Assembly (NCBI RefSeq): GCF_904849725.1
Contig: NC_058519.1
Span: 358,205,974 to 358,269,973, forward strand
DNA: 64,000 nt
DNA from: Hordeum vulgare subsp. vulgare
Taxonomy: Eukaryota; Streptophyta; Magnoliopsida; Poales; Poaceae
Direction of reading: 5' to 3'
In this document: positions 24,675 through 35,752 of the stretch, one piece after another
Layout: every line of letters begins with the position of its first letter
Position numbering within the stretch: the stretch's first letter is position 1
Made by a program: the position numbers and the translations under genes
The notes under the pieces: generated by a model
Database searches by the model: none
What the model was told of the DNA's origin: nothing
The model's input: only the letters and a program-made list of their open reading frames with translations

Positions 24675-26376
24675 TGCTAACGGCAGTCCCCAGCAACGAC
24701 ACTAGAAGAATGTTGTTGACGTGTCCCTGACTTGATGCCTTCGCGACAACAGAGCCAGAACTGCTCCCAGTGGCTCAACAATTAGCAATTGTCTTGCAAT
24801 GGCCCACCAGCGCGTGGGTTCCTGGCAGTTTTCGAGGGTAGAGTATTCGACCCAAATTTGTTGGTTCGTCAGGCAGGAGGTGAGAGGATACTCTCTAGTA
24901 TTAGCAGCTGAATGTGTCAGATTCAACCACACCTGAAAGATTAGTATTTGCAAGCAAAGTATCAGCAACAAAGTAGTATGATAACAACAGTGCCAGAAAC
25001 GATCTGTTGACGGCAGACTATTCCTAACTGTTGTATCAATGGCACTAGAAGTTGCGTGTGGATAGGAAATATTCTTCCCTGTCAATGTCGTGCGAACAAG
25101 TATTGTAGCAGGTAGCAGCAGTGTAATGAGTAACAACAGTAGCAAGGAAAAACAGTAGTGACAGCAACATCAAGAAGCAATAGTAGCAAGTAACAACAAT
25201 AGCAAGTATCAATAGCAGCAAAGTAGTAACAACAGTAGCAAGTAGCAACAGTAGTGGGACAAACTCATAGGCAATCGGTCGGTGATTCGTTTGGATGATA
25301 TTCATCATGCAACAGTTATAACACGGAGAGATATGTGGCTAGCTCCCGTTCGTCAATGTGATGTAGGCATGCACTCCGTGTGTAGTCATACGTGCTTAGG
25401 GAAAAGAACTTGCATGACATCTATTGTCCATCCCTCCCGTGGCAGCGGGGTCCAAAAGGATACTACGGGATATTAAGGTTCTCCTTTTAATAAAGAACCG
25501 GAACAACGCATTAGCACTTGGTGAACAAATGAACTCCTCAAACTATGCTCATCACCGGGAGTGGTTCCGGTTATTGTCACTCCGGGGTTGCCGTGTCATA
25601 ACACATAGTAGGTAACTACAACTTTCAAGATCGGATCTAAAACACGCATATATTGGCGACAACATAATAATTTCAGATCTGAAATCATGGCACTCGGGCC
25701 CTAGTGACAAGCATTAAGCATGGCAAAGTAGTAGCAACATCAATCTCACAACATAGTGGATAATAGGTATCAATCCCCGTCAAAACTAACTCGATTACAT
25801 GATAGATCTCATCCTACTCATCACCGCCCAGCGAGCCTACGAATAGATTACTCACGAACGATGAAGAGCTTCATGGAATTGGAGAGGGAAGAAGGTTGAT
25901 GATGACGATGGTGACGATTTCCCCTCTCCGGAGCTCAAAACGGACTCCAGATCTGCCCTCTAGATGAAGAACAGGATGTGGCGGCGCCTTCGTATCGCAA
26001 ACGCGACGAAATCTTCTCTTCTGATTTTTTTGGGACGAAAGTGAAATTATAGAGCTGAGTTTGGGGGCGGTAGAGCCACGTGGGCCCACAAGCTTGGTTG
26101 CCGCGGCCAGGGGGGAGGCCGCGGCAACAGGGCTTTTGGCCCACTGGCCCATCCCCTCCGGTGGATTTTTGCGCAGGTATTTTTCATATTTTCTAGAAAA
26201 ATTCTCCATAAATTTTCAGGACGTTCCGAGAACTTTCATTTCTGCACAAAAACAACACCATGCCAATTCTGTTGAAAACAGCGTCAGTCCGGGTTAGTTC
26301 CATTCAAATCTTGCAAATTAGAGTCCAAAACAAGGGCAAAAGAGTTTGGAAAAGTAGATACGATGGAGACGTATCA
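24675..26376 (-). repeat. 3' LTR of the Athila-lineage element
   Basis: 1702 bp. It contains a cryptic AGC/AAC-rich low-complexity stretch (about 25100-25260) and, near 26046, a TATAATTT box on the minus strand. The GC-rich U3 block at 26070-26150 holds an extra copy of GGGGAGGCCGCGGCAACAGG absent from the other LTR. Confidence 0.9.
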
Positions 26377-26391
26377 ACTCTCCCAAGCTTA
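26377..26391 (-). other. Polypurine tract of the Athila-lineage element
   Basis: The minus strand reads AAGCTTGGGAGAGT directly before the 3' LTR start, the site where plus-strand DNA synthesis would be primed. Confidence 0.75.
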
Positions 26392-28322
26392 AAACGTTGC
26401 TTGTCCTCAAGCAATTCAGTTGACAAACTGAAAGAGAAAGAAAAACTTTGACAAACTCTGTTTGATCTTGTTGTTGCAACTATGTCTAACTTGTAACCAG
26501 AATGTCAGCAAGATCACAAGTTAACCACATAAGCAAGTGACACAAAGGTCTCACAGTAAACTAATATCAATGGCATAATCAGCTAGCGAGCAAATAATAA
26601 TGAGTTTCACATACCAACAATTCAATCAAAACTGGCATGAAGCAATATGAATAGGTGGTATCTCGCTAGCTCTTTCTGAGACCGCAAAACATAAATGCAG
26701 AGCACTTTCAAAGATCAAGGGATGACTAAACATTGTAATTCATAGCAACGAAGATCCAGGCATAGTCATACTCAATATCAATCAAAAGCAAAGCATAAAA
26801 ATGACAGAGGTGCTCTCTAATTGGTGCATAAATAAGAAGATGATGACTCAATAGGAAAATAAATAGGCAGGCCCTTCGCAGAGGGAAGCATTGATTTGCA
26901 CAGGTGCCAGAGCTCAAGCTTTGACAACAGAGATAATAATTTTGGGTGGCATGCTTTCATTGTCAATGCAATGACCAAGAGTTCTGAATATCTTCCACGC
27001 CACTCATGCTATAAGCGGTTCCCAAACAGAAAAGTAAAGTTTTAACTCCCCCACAACCACTCAATCACACTCCACGGCTAGCCGAGTCCTCGGGTATCGT
27101 CCATACTAACATCAATCCGGGGGGAGTCTTGTTTTACATTTATGTTTTCGATTTAAGCGTGGAACTGGGCATTCCAATTACCGGACCCTTCCTCATGAAT
27201 GACAGTGAATAAACAGATGTCGAGGATAACATGCCTAACATGGAAGATACCATTAGCCCCCGGTCACCACATGAGCGGTCCGGGCATGCAAAACAGATTA
27301 TTTCTTGAAGGTTTAGAGAATGGCACATGCAAATTTACTTGGAACGGCAGGTAAATACCGCAAATAGGTAGGTATGGTGGACTCTCATGGAAAAAACTTT
27401 TGGGTTTATGGAAGTGGATGCACAAGCAGTATTCAGCTTAGTACAAGTGAAGGCTAGCAAAAGACTGGGAAGCGACCAACTAGAGAGCGACAACGGTCAT
27501 CAAGATGCAATGAGTTTGACTAACATGGAATGCAAGAATGAACATGATATAAATCACCATGAACACGAATATCACAGAGGCTATGTTGATTTTGTTTCAA
27601 CTACATGTATGAACATGCGCCAAGTCAAGCCACTTGAAACATTCAAAGGAGGATACCATCCTATCATACTACATCATAGTCATCTCAAAATCTATGTTAG
27701 CATTCAAGACAAACCATTATAAGCTCCTAGCTAAATAAGCATGGCATCAGAAACTATGATCTCCAAGTTGTCATTGCAAACATGGTTCTCTCACAACAAA
27801 GCTGAATCTGGGATGACAAGCTAGTCATCTTTACAAAAACAAAATAGATAGAGTTCATACCAGCTTTTCCAGTCTCAGTCACTTCATCATATATCGTCAT
27901 TATTGCCTTTCACTTGCACGATCGAACGATGTGAACAATAATAAGCATGCTCATGCAATGGACTAAGCTGAATCTGTAGGCAAACACAAATGAGAAGACA
28001 AAGTAATATGGCTCTTTGAAAGCTAAACATGTATGCATGCAAGAGCCACTAAACATTGTAACCAATATCTTCTACCTTGACCCAAAGAAAAAGAAAACTA
28101 TTTACACGGGAAAACTCCCAACAAGCAAAAGAAGAAAGGAAAATCTTTTTGGATTTTCTCAAAAGGACACAAAACAAGAAAACAAGAAAACGAAAATAAA
28201 CTAGCATGGACAATACAGTGGCAAAGTGTGAACACCGACGAACAAAGTAAAAGCATAAGCATGAATGTAAGGTCGGTGAGAACACGTACTCCCCCAAGCT
28301 TAGGCTTTTTGCCTAGCTTGGT
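26392..28322 (-). other. Non-coding region between the envelope-position ORF and the 3' LTR
   Basis: About 1.9 kb of AT-rich sequence without a credible ORF on either strand. Its upstream edge (28287-28305) carries AAGCTTGGGGGAGT on the minus strand, nearly the same as the terminal polypurine tract. A long pre-PPT spacer is common in Athila-lineage elements. I see nothing else definable. Confidence 0.6.
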
Positions 28323-29398
28323 CTACTCCCAAGGCGGGAAATAACCAGCTCCGGGATACTCCGGAGCGGACTGTGGATGCCACTTTTGTGTGAGCTCCTC
28401 TAGCTCCCACTGATAAACTGGCGTCTGGTACTCGACTGACGGCTCGGGCACGGGCACCTGTGGTTTGGCTAAGCCCCAATATGCGTAGATGTCCGAAGGC
28501 ATAATAGTGTACCTGCATGCATGAAGATCGAACAAAGAAGGAGCAGGCAAAGTAATAGTCTCTCGAGTACCCTTACTAAATATCAGGTTATAAATCATCC
28601 GTCTACTAGCATCTCTATCCAGAAAATCATGGCGAACCATGCTGTCGTAATCTAGATATTTCTCAGGAAGAAGCATCTCTTCTTCCCCGCGAAGTCTAAT
28701 AGGTATCTCAAAGTGTCTAGCAAGACGAGTAGCATAGATACCTCCATAGACGATACCTTTGGAACGGTTTGTGTTCAACCGCTGAGCTACTATAGCACCT
28801 AGGCTATAAGTCTTAGTGCTATAAAGGCCTTCGTGCAAAACCGCAAGGTCTGGAGAACAAGTGATCCAGCCTCCCCACGACCAATCAAACATTTTCCCAC
28901 AAATAATGAGAAGTACCGAAGCACAGGAAAATGTATGCTAGCAATTCTAGCACGAGATAATCCTCTCTCCTCTCCAACAGCAATAGTACCTATGAAATCC
29001 TCCAAGTCCCGTGGACGAGGATCATGAATATCCCCAACATAAGGTAATTTGCATGCATTGCAAAAATCCTGTAGTGTCATGCACTGGGGGATGTCGTACA
29101 ACATGAACTCAACCATGGGAGGATTCTACCTCGGGTAAAAGTTGAAACTTTGAACGAAAATATTGGTGAGGAGGAGGTATTGTGAGCACTTATCTTCAAC
29201 GAACGCGGTAAGACCTGCGTTCTCCACCAAGTAATAAAAGTCTTCATAAAGCCCGGCAGCGCGCAAGAATTCATCACTTGGCCACTCGCAAGCTCGAACT
29301 TCCGTGACTCGAGGAACCACGTACTTGGGGAGGTTCTTCTCATCCTCCTTGGGGTTACGGCTTGAAGATCCTCTCAAGAACGTCCTCATCTTTTCCAT
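28323..29398 (-). pseudogene. Envelope-position ORF (Athila ORF-1-like) of the Athila-lineage element
   Basis: The frame opens with ATG at 29396-29398 (MEKMRTFLRGSSSRNP) and runs to a TGA at 28323. An in-frame stop lies at 29126-29128, and one frameshift between about 28893 and 28940 joins the first 170 codons to the last 189. The first part has FNFYPR and DIPQCMTLQDFCNACKLPYVG; the second has WGGWITCSPDLAVLHEGLYS and LGAIVAQRLNTNRSKGIVYG. I recognise these as the plant retrotransposon ORF-1/Athila family found in the envelope position of Athila-type elements; its activity is unknown. No clear signal peptide or transmembrane segment is seen, so a true envelope role is not supported. It is preceded by a leader with a possible intron (29408-29640). 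Confidence 0.7.
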
Positions 29399-29407
29399 TT
29401 TCTAACT

Positions 29408-29640
29408 CTGAAAAATTCTGAAATTTTTAGAGACTTCGAAAGAAAAGTGAGTAAGGATTAAGCCAACTCGTAGCAACTACTCCTACTAGTGTCTAGAGAC
29501 CGTATCACGCATTAAAACTACTTGGGACCAGCTAAAATCAATATTTCAAGCTCAAGAACAGGGTCACCAAGGTAGCAAGAATACACAAAGGATAAAGCAT
29601 TAGAGCAAAAACTAATTGGACCAATGGAGGAGTCACTTAC
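29408..29640 (-). other. Predicted intron upstream of the envelope-position ORF (Athila-lineage)
   Basis: On the minus strand CTCCTTG is followed by GTAAGTGACT, an ideal plant 5' splice site (GT at 29639-29640). A T-rich stretch then ends TTTTTCAG (AG at 29408-29409) ten bases before the ATG of the ORF. The length is about 233 nt and the content T-rich. A second CAG lies about ten bases upstream. This is a prediction from sequence only. Confidence 0.5.
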
Positions 29641-30010
29641 CAAGGAGTAATTTCCCCAAAATGGTTCGGAGAATGATGCTTTGAGCAAGGAGATCGAAAA
29701 TCACAGCCAAATGAGCAAGAACACGGGTTTGAGCTGCGAAAAGATTTTTTCTGGAGGTAGAGGAAGAGGATGGGAGCTGCAATGAGTGGAGGGGGGGCCT
29801 GTGGGCCCCACAAGCTTGCTTGCCGTGGCCAGGGGGTGGCCGCATTGACAGGGCTTGTGGCCCACTAGGGTGGCCCCCAGGCCAGCTCTTAGTCCCAGTA
29901 TTTGTCAAATATTCCACAAAAATCATACTAGATTTTCAGGACCATCGGAGAACTTCTATTTTCGGGGTATTTTTCTCCGGGACGCTAAAACAGAAAACAG
30001 GAAAAAGTAA
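29641..30010 (-). promoter_or_regulatory. LTR-U3-like internal segment upstream of the envelope-position ORF
   Basis: On the minus strand this segment shares an ordered set of words with the element's own U3 at 26040-26260: AGTTCTC-GG then GTCCTGAAAAT, then AGTGGGCCA-AAGCCCTG, then GGCCACGGCAA-CAAGCTTGTGGGGCCCAC. Downstream it is pyrimidine-rich like a 5' leader (CTCTTCCTCTACCTCCAG). The LTR's TATA box has no evident counterpart. A diverged internal copy of U3 that might drive a subgenomic transcript is the inference; activity is unknown. Confidence 0.5.
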
Positions 30011-30189
30011 ACTAAACCTATCATTTTTCTTCTAAGCAAAAGAAAGTGAAAGCTTAAAACAGAGGTATGTGACTCTTTGATTCATCCATTTCATGGTCAT
30101 CGAAAGAAATCCGTCAATGGGGTTGATCAAATCCTTATGACAAAACTTTCTCGAATTGCAAGAGAGAACGAAGAATTTTCGAATAGCCA
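30011..30189 (-). other. Short spacer after the protease stop
   Basis: No ORF or motif seen. In full-length Athila-type elements RT, RNase H and integrase would follow the protease here; all are missing. Confidence 0.5.
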
Positions 30190-33070
30190 CTAAGTCACCT
30201 CAATGGGGATATGAATCTCCCCAACAAGCAAATCATACTTCATCTTGACACGAGGAATAGGGCATTCAAAGCTCCCAATAAGAATCGATGAAGTTTTTTT
30301 GATAGCATTGATGCAATGTACTTGATATCGTTTCTTCGGAAAGTGCACGGTATGCTCATTACCGTTGATATGGAAAGTGACATTGCCCTTGTTGCAATCT
30401 ATAACAGCCCCTGGAGTGTTTAAAAAGGGTCTTCCGAGGATGACAGCCATGGCATCATCCTTGGGAATATCCAAGATAACAAAGTTTGTTAAGATAGTGG
30501 TGTTAGCAACCACAACACGCACATCCTCGCAAATGCCAACAGGTAAAGCAGTTGATTTGTCGGCCATTTGCAGAGAAATTTCAGTGGGTGTCAACTTATC
30601 CAGTTCAAGTCTACGATAAAGAGAGAGAGGCATAACACTAACACCGGCTCCAAGGTCACATAAGGCAGTTCTTACGTAGTTACCTTTAATGGAGCAAGGT
30701 ATAGTGGGCACTCCGAGATCACCAAGTTTCTTAGGAGTTCCACCTTTGAAAGTGTAATTGGCAATCATGGTGGAGATCTCAAGATCTGGTATCTTTCGTT
30801 TATTGGTCATGATATCTTTCATGTACTTGGCATATGGAGACATTTTGAGAATATCAACAAACCGCATATGCAGAAAGACGGGTCTTATCATTTCAATAAA
30901 GCGCTCAAAATCCTCATCATCCTTTTTCTTGGATGGCTTAGGAGGAAAGGGCATAGGTCTCTGAACCCATGGCTCTCTTTCTTTATCATGCTTCCTAGCA
31001 GTGAAGTCATTCTTATCATATCTCTTAGGTTGTGGGTTATCAGGATTAACTGTAGGTTCAATCTCCACATCCTCATCATTGCTAGGTTGAGCATTATTAT
31101 GAACATCGCTGTCCATATTGTCACCAGGTTCATGTTCATCACCAGATTGTGTGTCTGCATCAGACGCAGAAATATCATTTGGTTCTTCAGGTGTGACAGT
31201 ATTTGGTGAATCAACATGCAGGTTTCTATCATCCTTCTTCTTCTCCTTAGGATGACTGGGTGCATCTGCATTAATTCCTTGAGAATCTTGATCAATTCTC
31301 TTAGGATGCCCTCAGGATACAAAGTTTCCTGAGTCATTTTGCCTCCTCTAGTAATGACTCTGACAGAGTTGTCATTTAATTCATTGAGAAGGTCATTCTG
31401 AGCTTTAAGTACTTGTTCTACCCGAGTAGTAATCATAGAGGCATGTTTAGTCAGAAGCTTCACATCATTGACATTTCTGTCTACACAAGCACTTAAATGA
31501 CTAAGCATACGAGTACTTTGTTCCAAATGGCTGCTAATATAATCATTGAAACTCTGTTGTTTGGCAACAAATTTGTCAAATTCATCAAAGCATAGGCTAG
31601 GAGGTTTATCAAAAGGAATATCACTCTCATCAAACCTACGCAGAGAATTTACTTCTACTACCTGTATCGGGTTATCGAGACCATGGATCTCTTCGATAGG
31701 TGGAAGATTTTTGACATCTTCGGATCTAATGCCTTTCTCTTGCATAGATTTCTTGCCTTCTTGCATATCTTCGGGACTGAGGAATAGAATACCTCTTTTC
31801 TTCAAAGTTGGCTTAGGAGGTGGTTCGGGAATAGTCCAAGCATTATCGTTGATCAAGATGTTATTCAGTAGAGTCTCAGCTTGTTCTAAAGTTCGTTCCC
31901 TAAAAACACAACCGGCACCACTATCTAGGTTGCCTCTAGAAGCATCGGTAAGTCCGTTATAGAAGATATCAAGTATCTCATTCTTCTTAAGAGGGTGATC
32001 AGGCAAAGCATTTGTAGCTGGACGAGCCTCCCCCAAGCTTGTGGGAGACTCTCTTCTTTGAGTTGAGCAAAGTTGTATATTTCCTGCAAGGCAGCTTGCT
32101 TGTTATGGGCAGGGAAATATTTCTCACAGAAGTAATAGACCATATCCTGGGAACTACTCACACATCGAGGAGCAAGAGAAGTGAACCAGGCTTTAGCGTC
32201 ATCCTTTAGAGAGAAAGGAAACAGCTTAAGGATATAGTAGTGGCGGATCTTCTCCTCACTAGTGAAAAGGGTGGCTATATCGTGTAGTTTGGTAAGATGG
32301 GCTACGACCGTCTCAGACTCATAACCGTGGAAAGGATCAGATTCGACTAGAGAGATTATCTCAGGGTCGACAGAGAATTCATAATCCTTATCGGTGATAA
32401 AGATAGGTGAAGTGGCAAACTTCGGGTCGTATTTCATCCTGGCTTTCAGAGATTTTTCCTTCCACTTGAGAAGTAATTTCTCAGCGTCATAGGCATCCTT
32501 ACACGCAAGAAAATCCTCAGCTATCTCTCCCTCCATAACGTAACCCTCAGGTATATCAGGAAATTCATATCTAGGAGAGCTAGATCTAGCAGGAGCAAAA
32601 GCAGGTTCTATCTCAATAGTATCGGCAGTTTCAGAAGCATCACGAGCATTGGTAGTAACTCTAGCAATATGAGCATCAAGGAATACCCCTAGTGGCACAT
32701 CAGGCAAAGTAGCATCTCTAGCAGTATCTAGCATAACATCATGAGGAAAAATAGCATCTCTAGCATCATCTGGCAAAGCAGTATCAGGCATAGCATCTCA
32801 AGAAGTATCAGGCATAGCATCTCTAGCAATATCAGGCATAGCATCATCAGACAAAATAGCATCTCTAGCATTAGCAGGCATAGCATCTCTAGCAGTAGCA
32901 TCATAAGAATCATCAAGCACATGCGACATATCAAGATTTCTAGCAGGAGGTGATGTCGCAAACTTACTCATAACTGAAGGTGAATCAAGTGCAGAGCTAG
33001 ATGGCAGTTCCTTACCTCTCCTCGTAGTTGAGGGCAACACTTTGGTTTTTGGATCTTTCAGATTCTTCAT
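30190..33070 (-). pseudogene. Gag-protease polyprotein pseudogene of the Athila-lineage element
   Basis: The frame opens with ATG at 33068-33070 (MKNLKDPKTKVLP). The N-terminal part holds a degenerate ARDAMPD repeat, broken by a TGA at 32798-32800. A gag core follows at 31990-32640 (HYYILKLFPFSLKDDAKAWF, the plant gypsy gag signature). A frameshift near 32035, in a run of five G, leads to a coiled-coil-like stretch (31400-31700); a second near 31310 leads to the protease (30190-31116) with ALCDLGAGVSVMP as catalytic motif and VILGRPFL as the second retropepsin motif. In a working element gag builds the particle and the protease cuts the polyprotein. The frame ends at 30190 with no RT or integrase after it, so the element was a non-autonomous type even before the frameshifts. 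Confidence 0.8.
32640..32945 (-). repeat. Degenerate tandem repeat in the gag N-terminus (ARDAMPD)
   Basis: The minus strand repeatedly encodes ARDAMPD/ARDAILSDD-type units, at DNA level GCTAGAGATGCTATGCCTGA with changes, in about nine uneven copies. All keep the reading frame except the TGA at 32798. Confidence 0.75.
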
Positions 33071-33119
33071 AGTATTCAGCAGATATAAATCCCAAGTGAC
33101 TCAGAGAATATAGCAATCC

Positions 33120-33137
33120 TCCCCGGCAACGGCGCCA
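33120..33137 (-). other. Primer binding site of the Athila-lineage element
   Basis: The minus strand reads TGGCGCCGTTGCCGGGGA, nine bases inside the LTR end at 33147. This is the common gypsy PBS of Triticeae Athila-type elements and differs from the Met-tRNA PBS used by the copia elements here. Confidence 0.85.
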
Positions 33138-33146
33138 GAAAAATGC

Positions 33147-34832
33147 TGCTAACGGCAGTCCCCGGCAACGACACTAGAAGAATGTTGTTGACCTGTCCCT
33201 GACTTGATGCCGTCGCGACAACAGAGCCAGAACTGCTCCCAGTTGCTCAACAATTAGCAATTGTCTTGCAATGGCCCACCAGCGCGTGGGTTCTCGGCAA
33301 TTTTCGAGGGTAGAGTATTCGACCAAATTTGTTGGTTCTCCAGGCAGGAGGTGAGAGGATACTCTCGAGTATTAGCAGCTGAATGTGTCAGATTCAACCA
33401 CACCTGAAAGATTAGTATCTGCAAGCAAAGTATCAACAGCAAAGTAGTATGATAACAACGGTGCTAGAAATGATCTGTTGATGGTCGACTATTCCTAACT
33501 GTTGTATCAATGGCGCCAGAAGTTGCCCGTGGACGGGAAATATTCTTCCCCGTCTACGTCGTCCGAACAAGTATTGTAGCAGGTAGCAGCAGTGTAACGA
33601 GTAACAGCAGTAGCAAGGAACAACAGTAGTGACAACAACAACAAGTAGCAACAGTAGCAAGTAACAGCAGTAGCAAGTATCAATAGCAGCAACAGTAATA
33701 ACAACAGTAGCAAGTAGAAACAATAGTGGGACAAACTCGTAGGCAATGGGTCGGTGATTCGTTTGGATGATATTCATCATCAACAGTTATAACACGGAGA
33801 GATATGTGGCTAGGTCCCGTTCGTCAATGTGATGTAGGCATGCATTCCGTGTGTAGTCATACGTTCTTAGGGAAAAGAACTTGCATGACATCTATTGTCC
33901 ATCCCTCCCGTGGCAGCGGGGGTCCAAAAGGATACTACGGGATATTAAGGTTCTCCTTTTAATAAAGAACCGGAACAACGCATTAGCACTTGGTGAACAC
34001 ATGAACTCCTCAAACTATGGTCATCACCGCGAGTGGTTCTGGTTATTGTCACTCCGGGGTTGCCGGGTCATAACACATAGTAGGTAACTACAACTTGCAA
34101 GGTCGGATCTAAAACACACATATGTTGGTGACAACATAATAATTTCAGATCTGAAATCATGGCACTCGGGCCCTAGTGACAATCATTAAGCATGGCAAAG
34201 TAGTAGCAACATCAATCTCATAACATAGTGGATACTAGGGATCAATCCCCATCAAAACTAACTCGATTACATGATAGATCTCATCCTACTCATCACTGCC
34301 CAGCAAGCCTACGAATAGATTACTCACGAACGATAAAGAGCTTCATGGAATTGGAGAGGGAAGAAGGTTGATGATGACGATGGCGAAGATTTCCCCTCTA
34401 TGGAGCCCAAAACGGACTCTAGATCTTCCCTCCAGGTGAAGAACGGGATCTGGCGGCGCCTCCGTATCGCAAACGCGACGAAATCTTCTCTTCTGATTTT
34501 TTTCGGGACGAAAGTGAATTTATAGAGCTGAGTTTGGGGGCGGCAGAGCCACGTGGGCCCCACAAGCTTGGTTGTCGCGGCCATAGGGCTTGTGACCCAC
34601 TAGCTCATCCCCTTCGGTGGATTTTTGCGCAGGTATTTTTGATATTTTCGAGAAAAATTCTTCATAAATTTTCAGGACGTTCCGAGAACTTTTATTTCTG
34701 CACAAAAACAACACCATGGCAAATCTGCTGAAAACAGCGTTAGTCCGGGTTAGTTCCATGCAAATCATGCAAATTAGAGTCCATAACAAGGGCAAAAGAG
34801 TTTGGAAAAGTAGATACGATGGAGACGTATCA
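33147..34832 (-). repeat. 5' LTR of the Athila-lineage element
   Basis: 1686 bp. It starts TGATACGTCTCC at 34832 (minus) and ends CCGTTAGCA at 33147. An AGC/AAC-rich low-complexity stretch at 33570-33725 matches that in the other LTR. Confidence 0.9.
34518..34525 (-). promoter_or_regulatory. TATA box of the Athila-lineage 5' LTR
   Basis: TATAAATT on the minus strand, just downstream of the GGGGCCCACGTGG stretch that contains a G-box core CACGTG. Confidence 0.6.
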
Positions 34833-34913
34833 GAGTTCATTATTAGTTTGATTAGATGAACTTAATTATCATGAACTTAGTCTAAAATTGTCTTTACAAA
34901 TATTGTAGATCCA

Positions 34914-35752
34914 ATGGCCAACACAAATGTCCCATTCAACTTCAACGCGTTCCTAGAGAAAACCAAGATGAAAGACGATGGGAGGAACTACGCAAACTGG
35001 GCTCGTAACTTAAAGCTCATCCTCATGGCTTCCAAGAAGGCATATGTCCTTGATGCACCGCTAGGTGATCCTCCCGTTCCCGCTGCAACCCAGGACATTA
35101 GGAACGCCTCACAATCGCGGAGTGATGACTACTCTCTCGTTCAGTGAGGCATGCTTTACTGTTTAGAACTGGGGCTCCAAAGGCGTTTTCACCAACACGG
35201 AGCATATGAGATGTTCGAGGAGCTGAAACTTGTTTTTCAAGCTCATGCCCGGGTCGAGAGATATGAAGTCTCCGACAAGTTCTTTAGTTGTAAGATGGGG
35301 GAGAATGTTCTATCAGGGAGCACATACTCAGAATTTTTGGGTTGCACAACCGCTTGACTCAACTGGGAGTTGAACTTCCGGATGATGCGGTCCTTGACAC
35401 AATCCTCCAGTTGCTTCCACCTAGCTACAAAGGCTTTGTGATGAATTACAACATGCAAGGGATGGAAAAGACTATTACCTAGTTGTATTCAATGCTGAAA
35501 TCTGCAAAGGTAGAAATCAAGAAAGAGCATCAAGTGTTGATGGTCAATAAGACCACCAGTTTCAAGAAGGGAAAGGGTAAGAAAAACTTCAAGAAAGACG
35601 GCAAAGTTGTTGCCGTGCCCGGTAAGCCAGTTGCCGGGAAAAAGTCAAAGAAAGGACCTAAGCCTGAGACTGAGTGCTACTACTGCAAGGGAACCGGTCA
35701 CTCGAAGCGGAATTGCCCCAGGTACTTAGCGAACAAGAAGGCCGTCAATGTC
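34914..35752 (+). pseudogene. WIS/BARE1-type gag pseudogene
   Basis: The gag starts MANTNVPFNFNAFLEKTKM at 34914, the typical BARE1/WIS gag N-terminus, and makes the capsid in working copies. A TGA lies at 35145-35147, a frameshift near 35325, and a TAG near 35480. The capsid text then runs into a lysine-rich stretch and the zinc knuckle CYYCKGTGHSKRNC (about 35679-35720). It is continuous with pol in one polyprotein, as is normal for copia elements. Confidence 0.85.

Larger units (their letters stand above)
24675..34832 (-). mobile_element. Complete non-autonomous Athila-lineage gypsy (WHAM/Sabrina-like), 10158 bp
   Basis: A perfect target duplication GAGTT (24670-24674 and 34833-34837) frames ends that read TGATACGTCTCC...GCCGTTAGCA on the minus strand. 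LTRs are 24675-26376 (1702 bp) and 33147-34832 (1686 bp). The internal region has a PBS, a gag-protease frame, a leader-like segment and an envelope-position ORF. No reverse transcriptase, RNase H or integrase motif is present, so it would need help in trans. The LTRs differ at several percent of sites by eye (about 11 differences in the first 250 bp) and by a short indel near 26110. Confidence 0.93.

Noticed and set aside
25045..25308. Leu-rich ORFs suggesting a membrane protein (also 33433-33783)
   Set aside because: They translate an AGC/AAC-rich low-complexity tract in the LTR and are not conserved in frame between the two LTRs.
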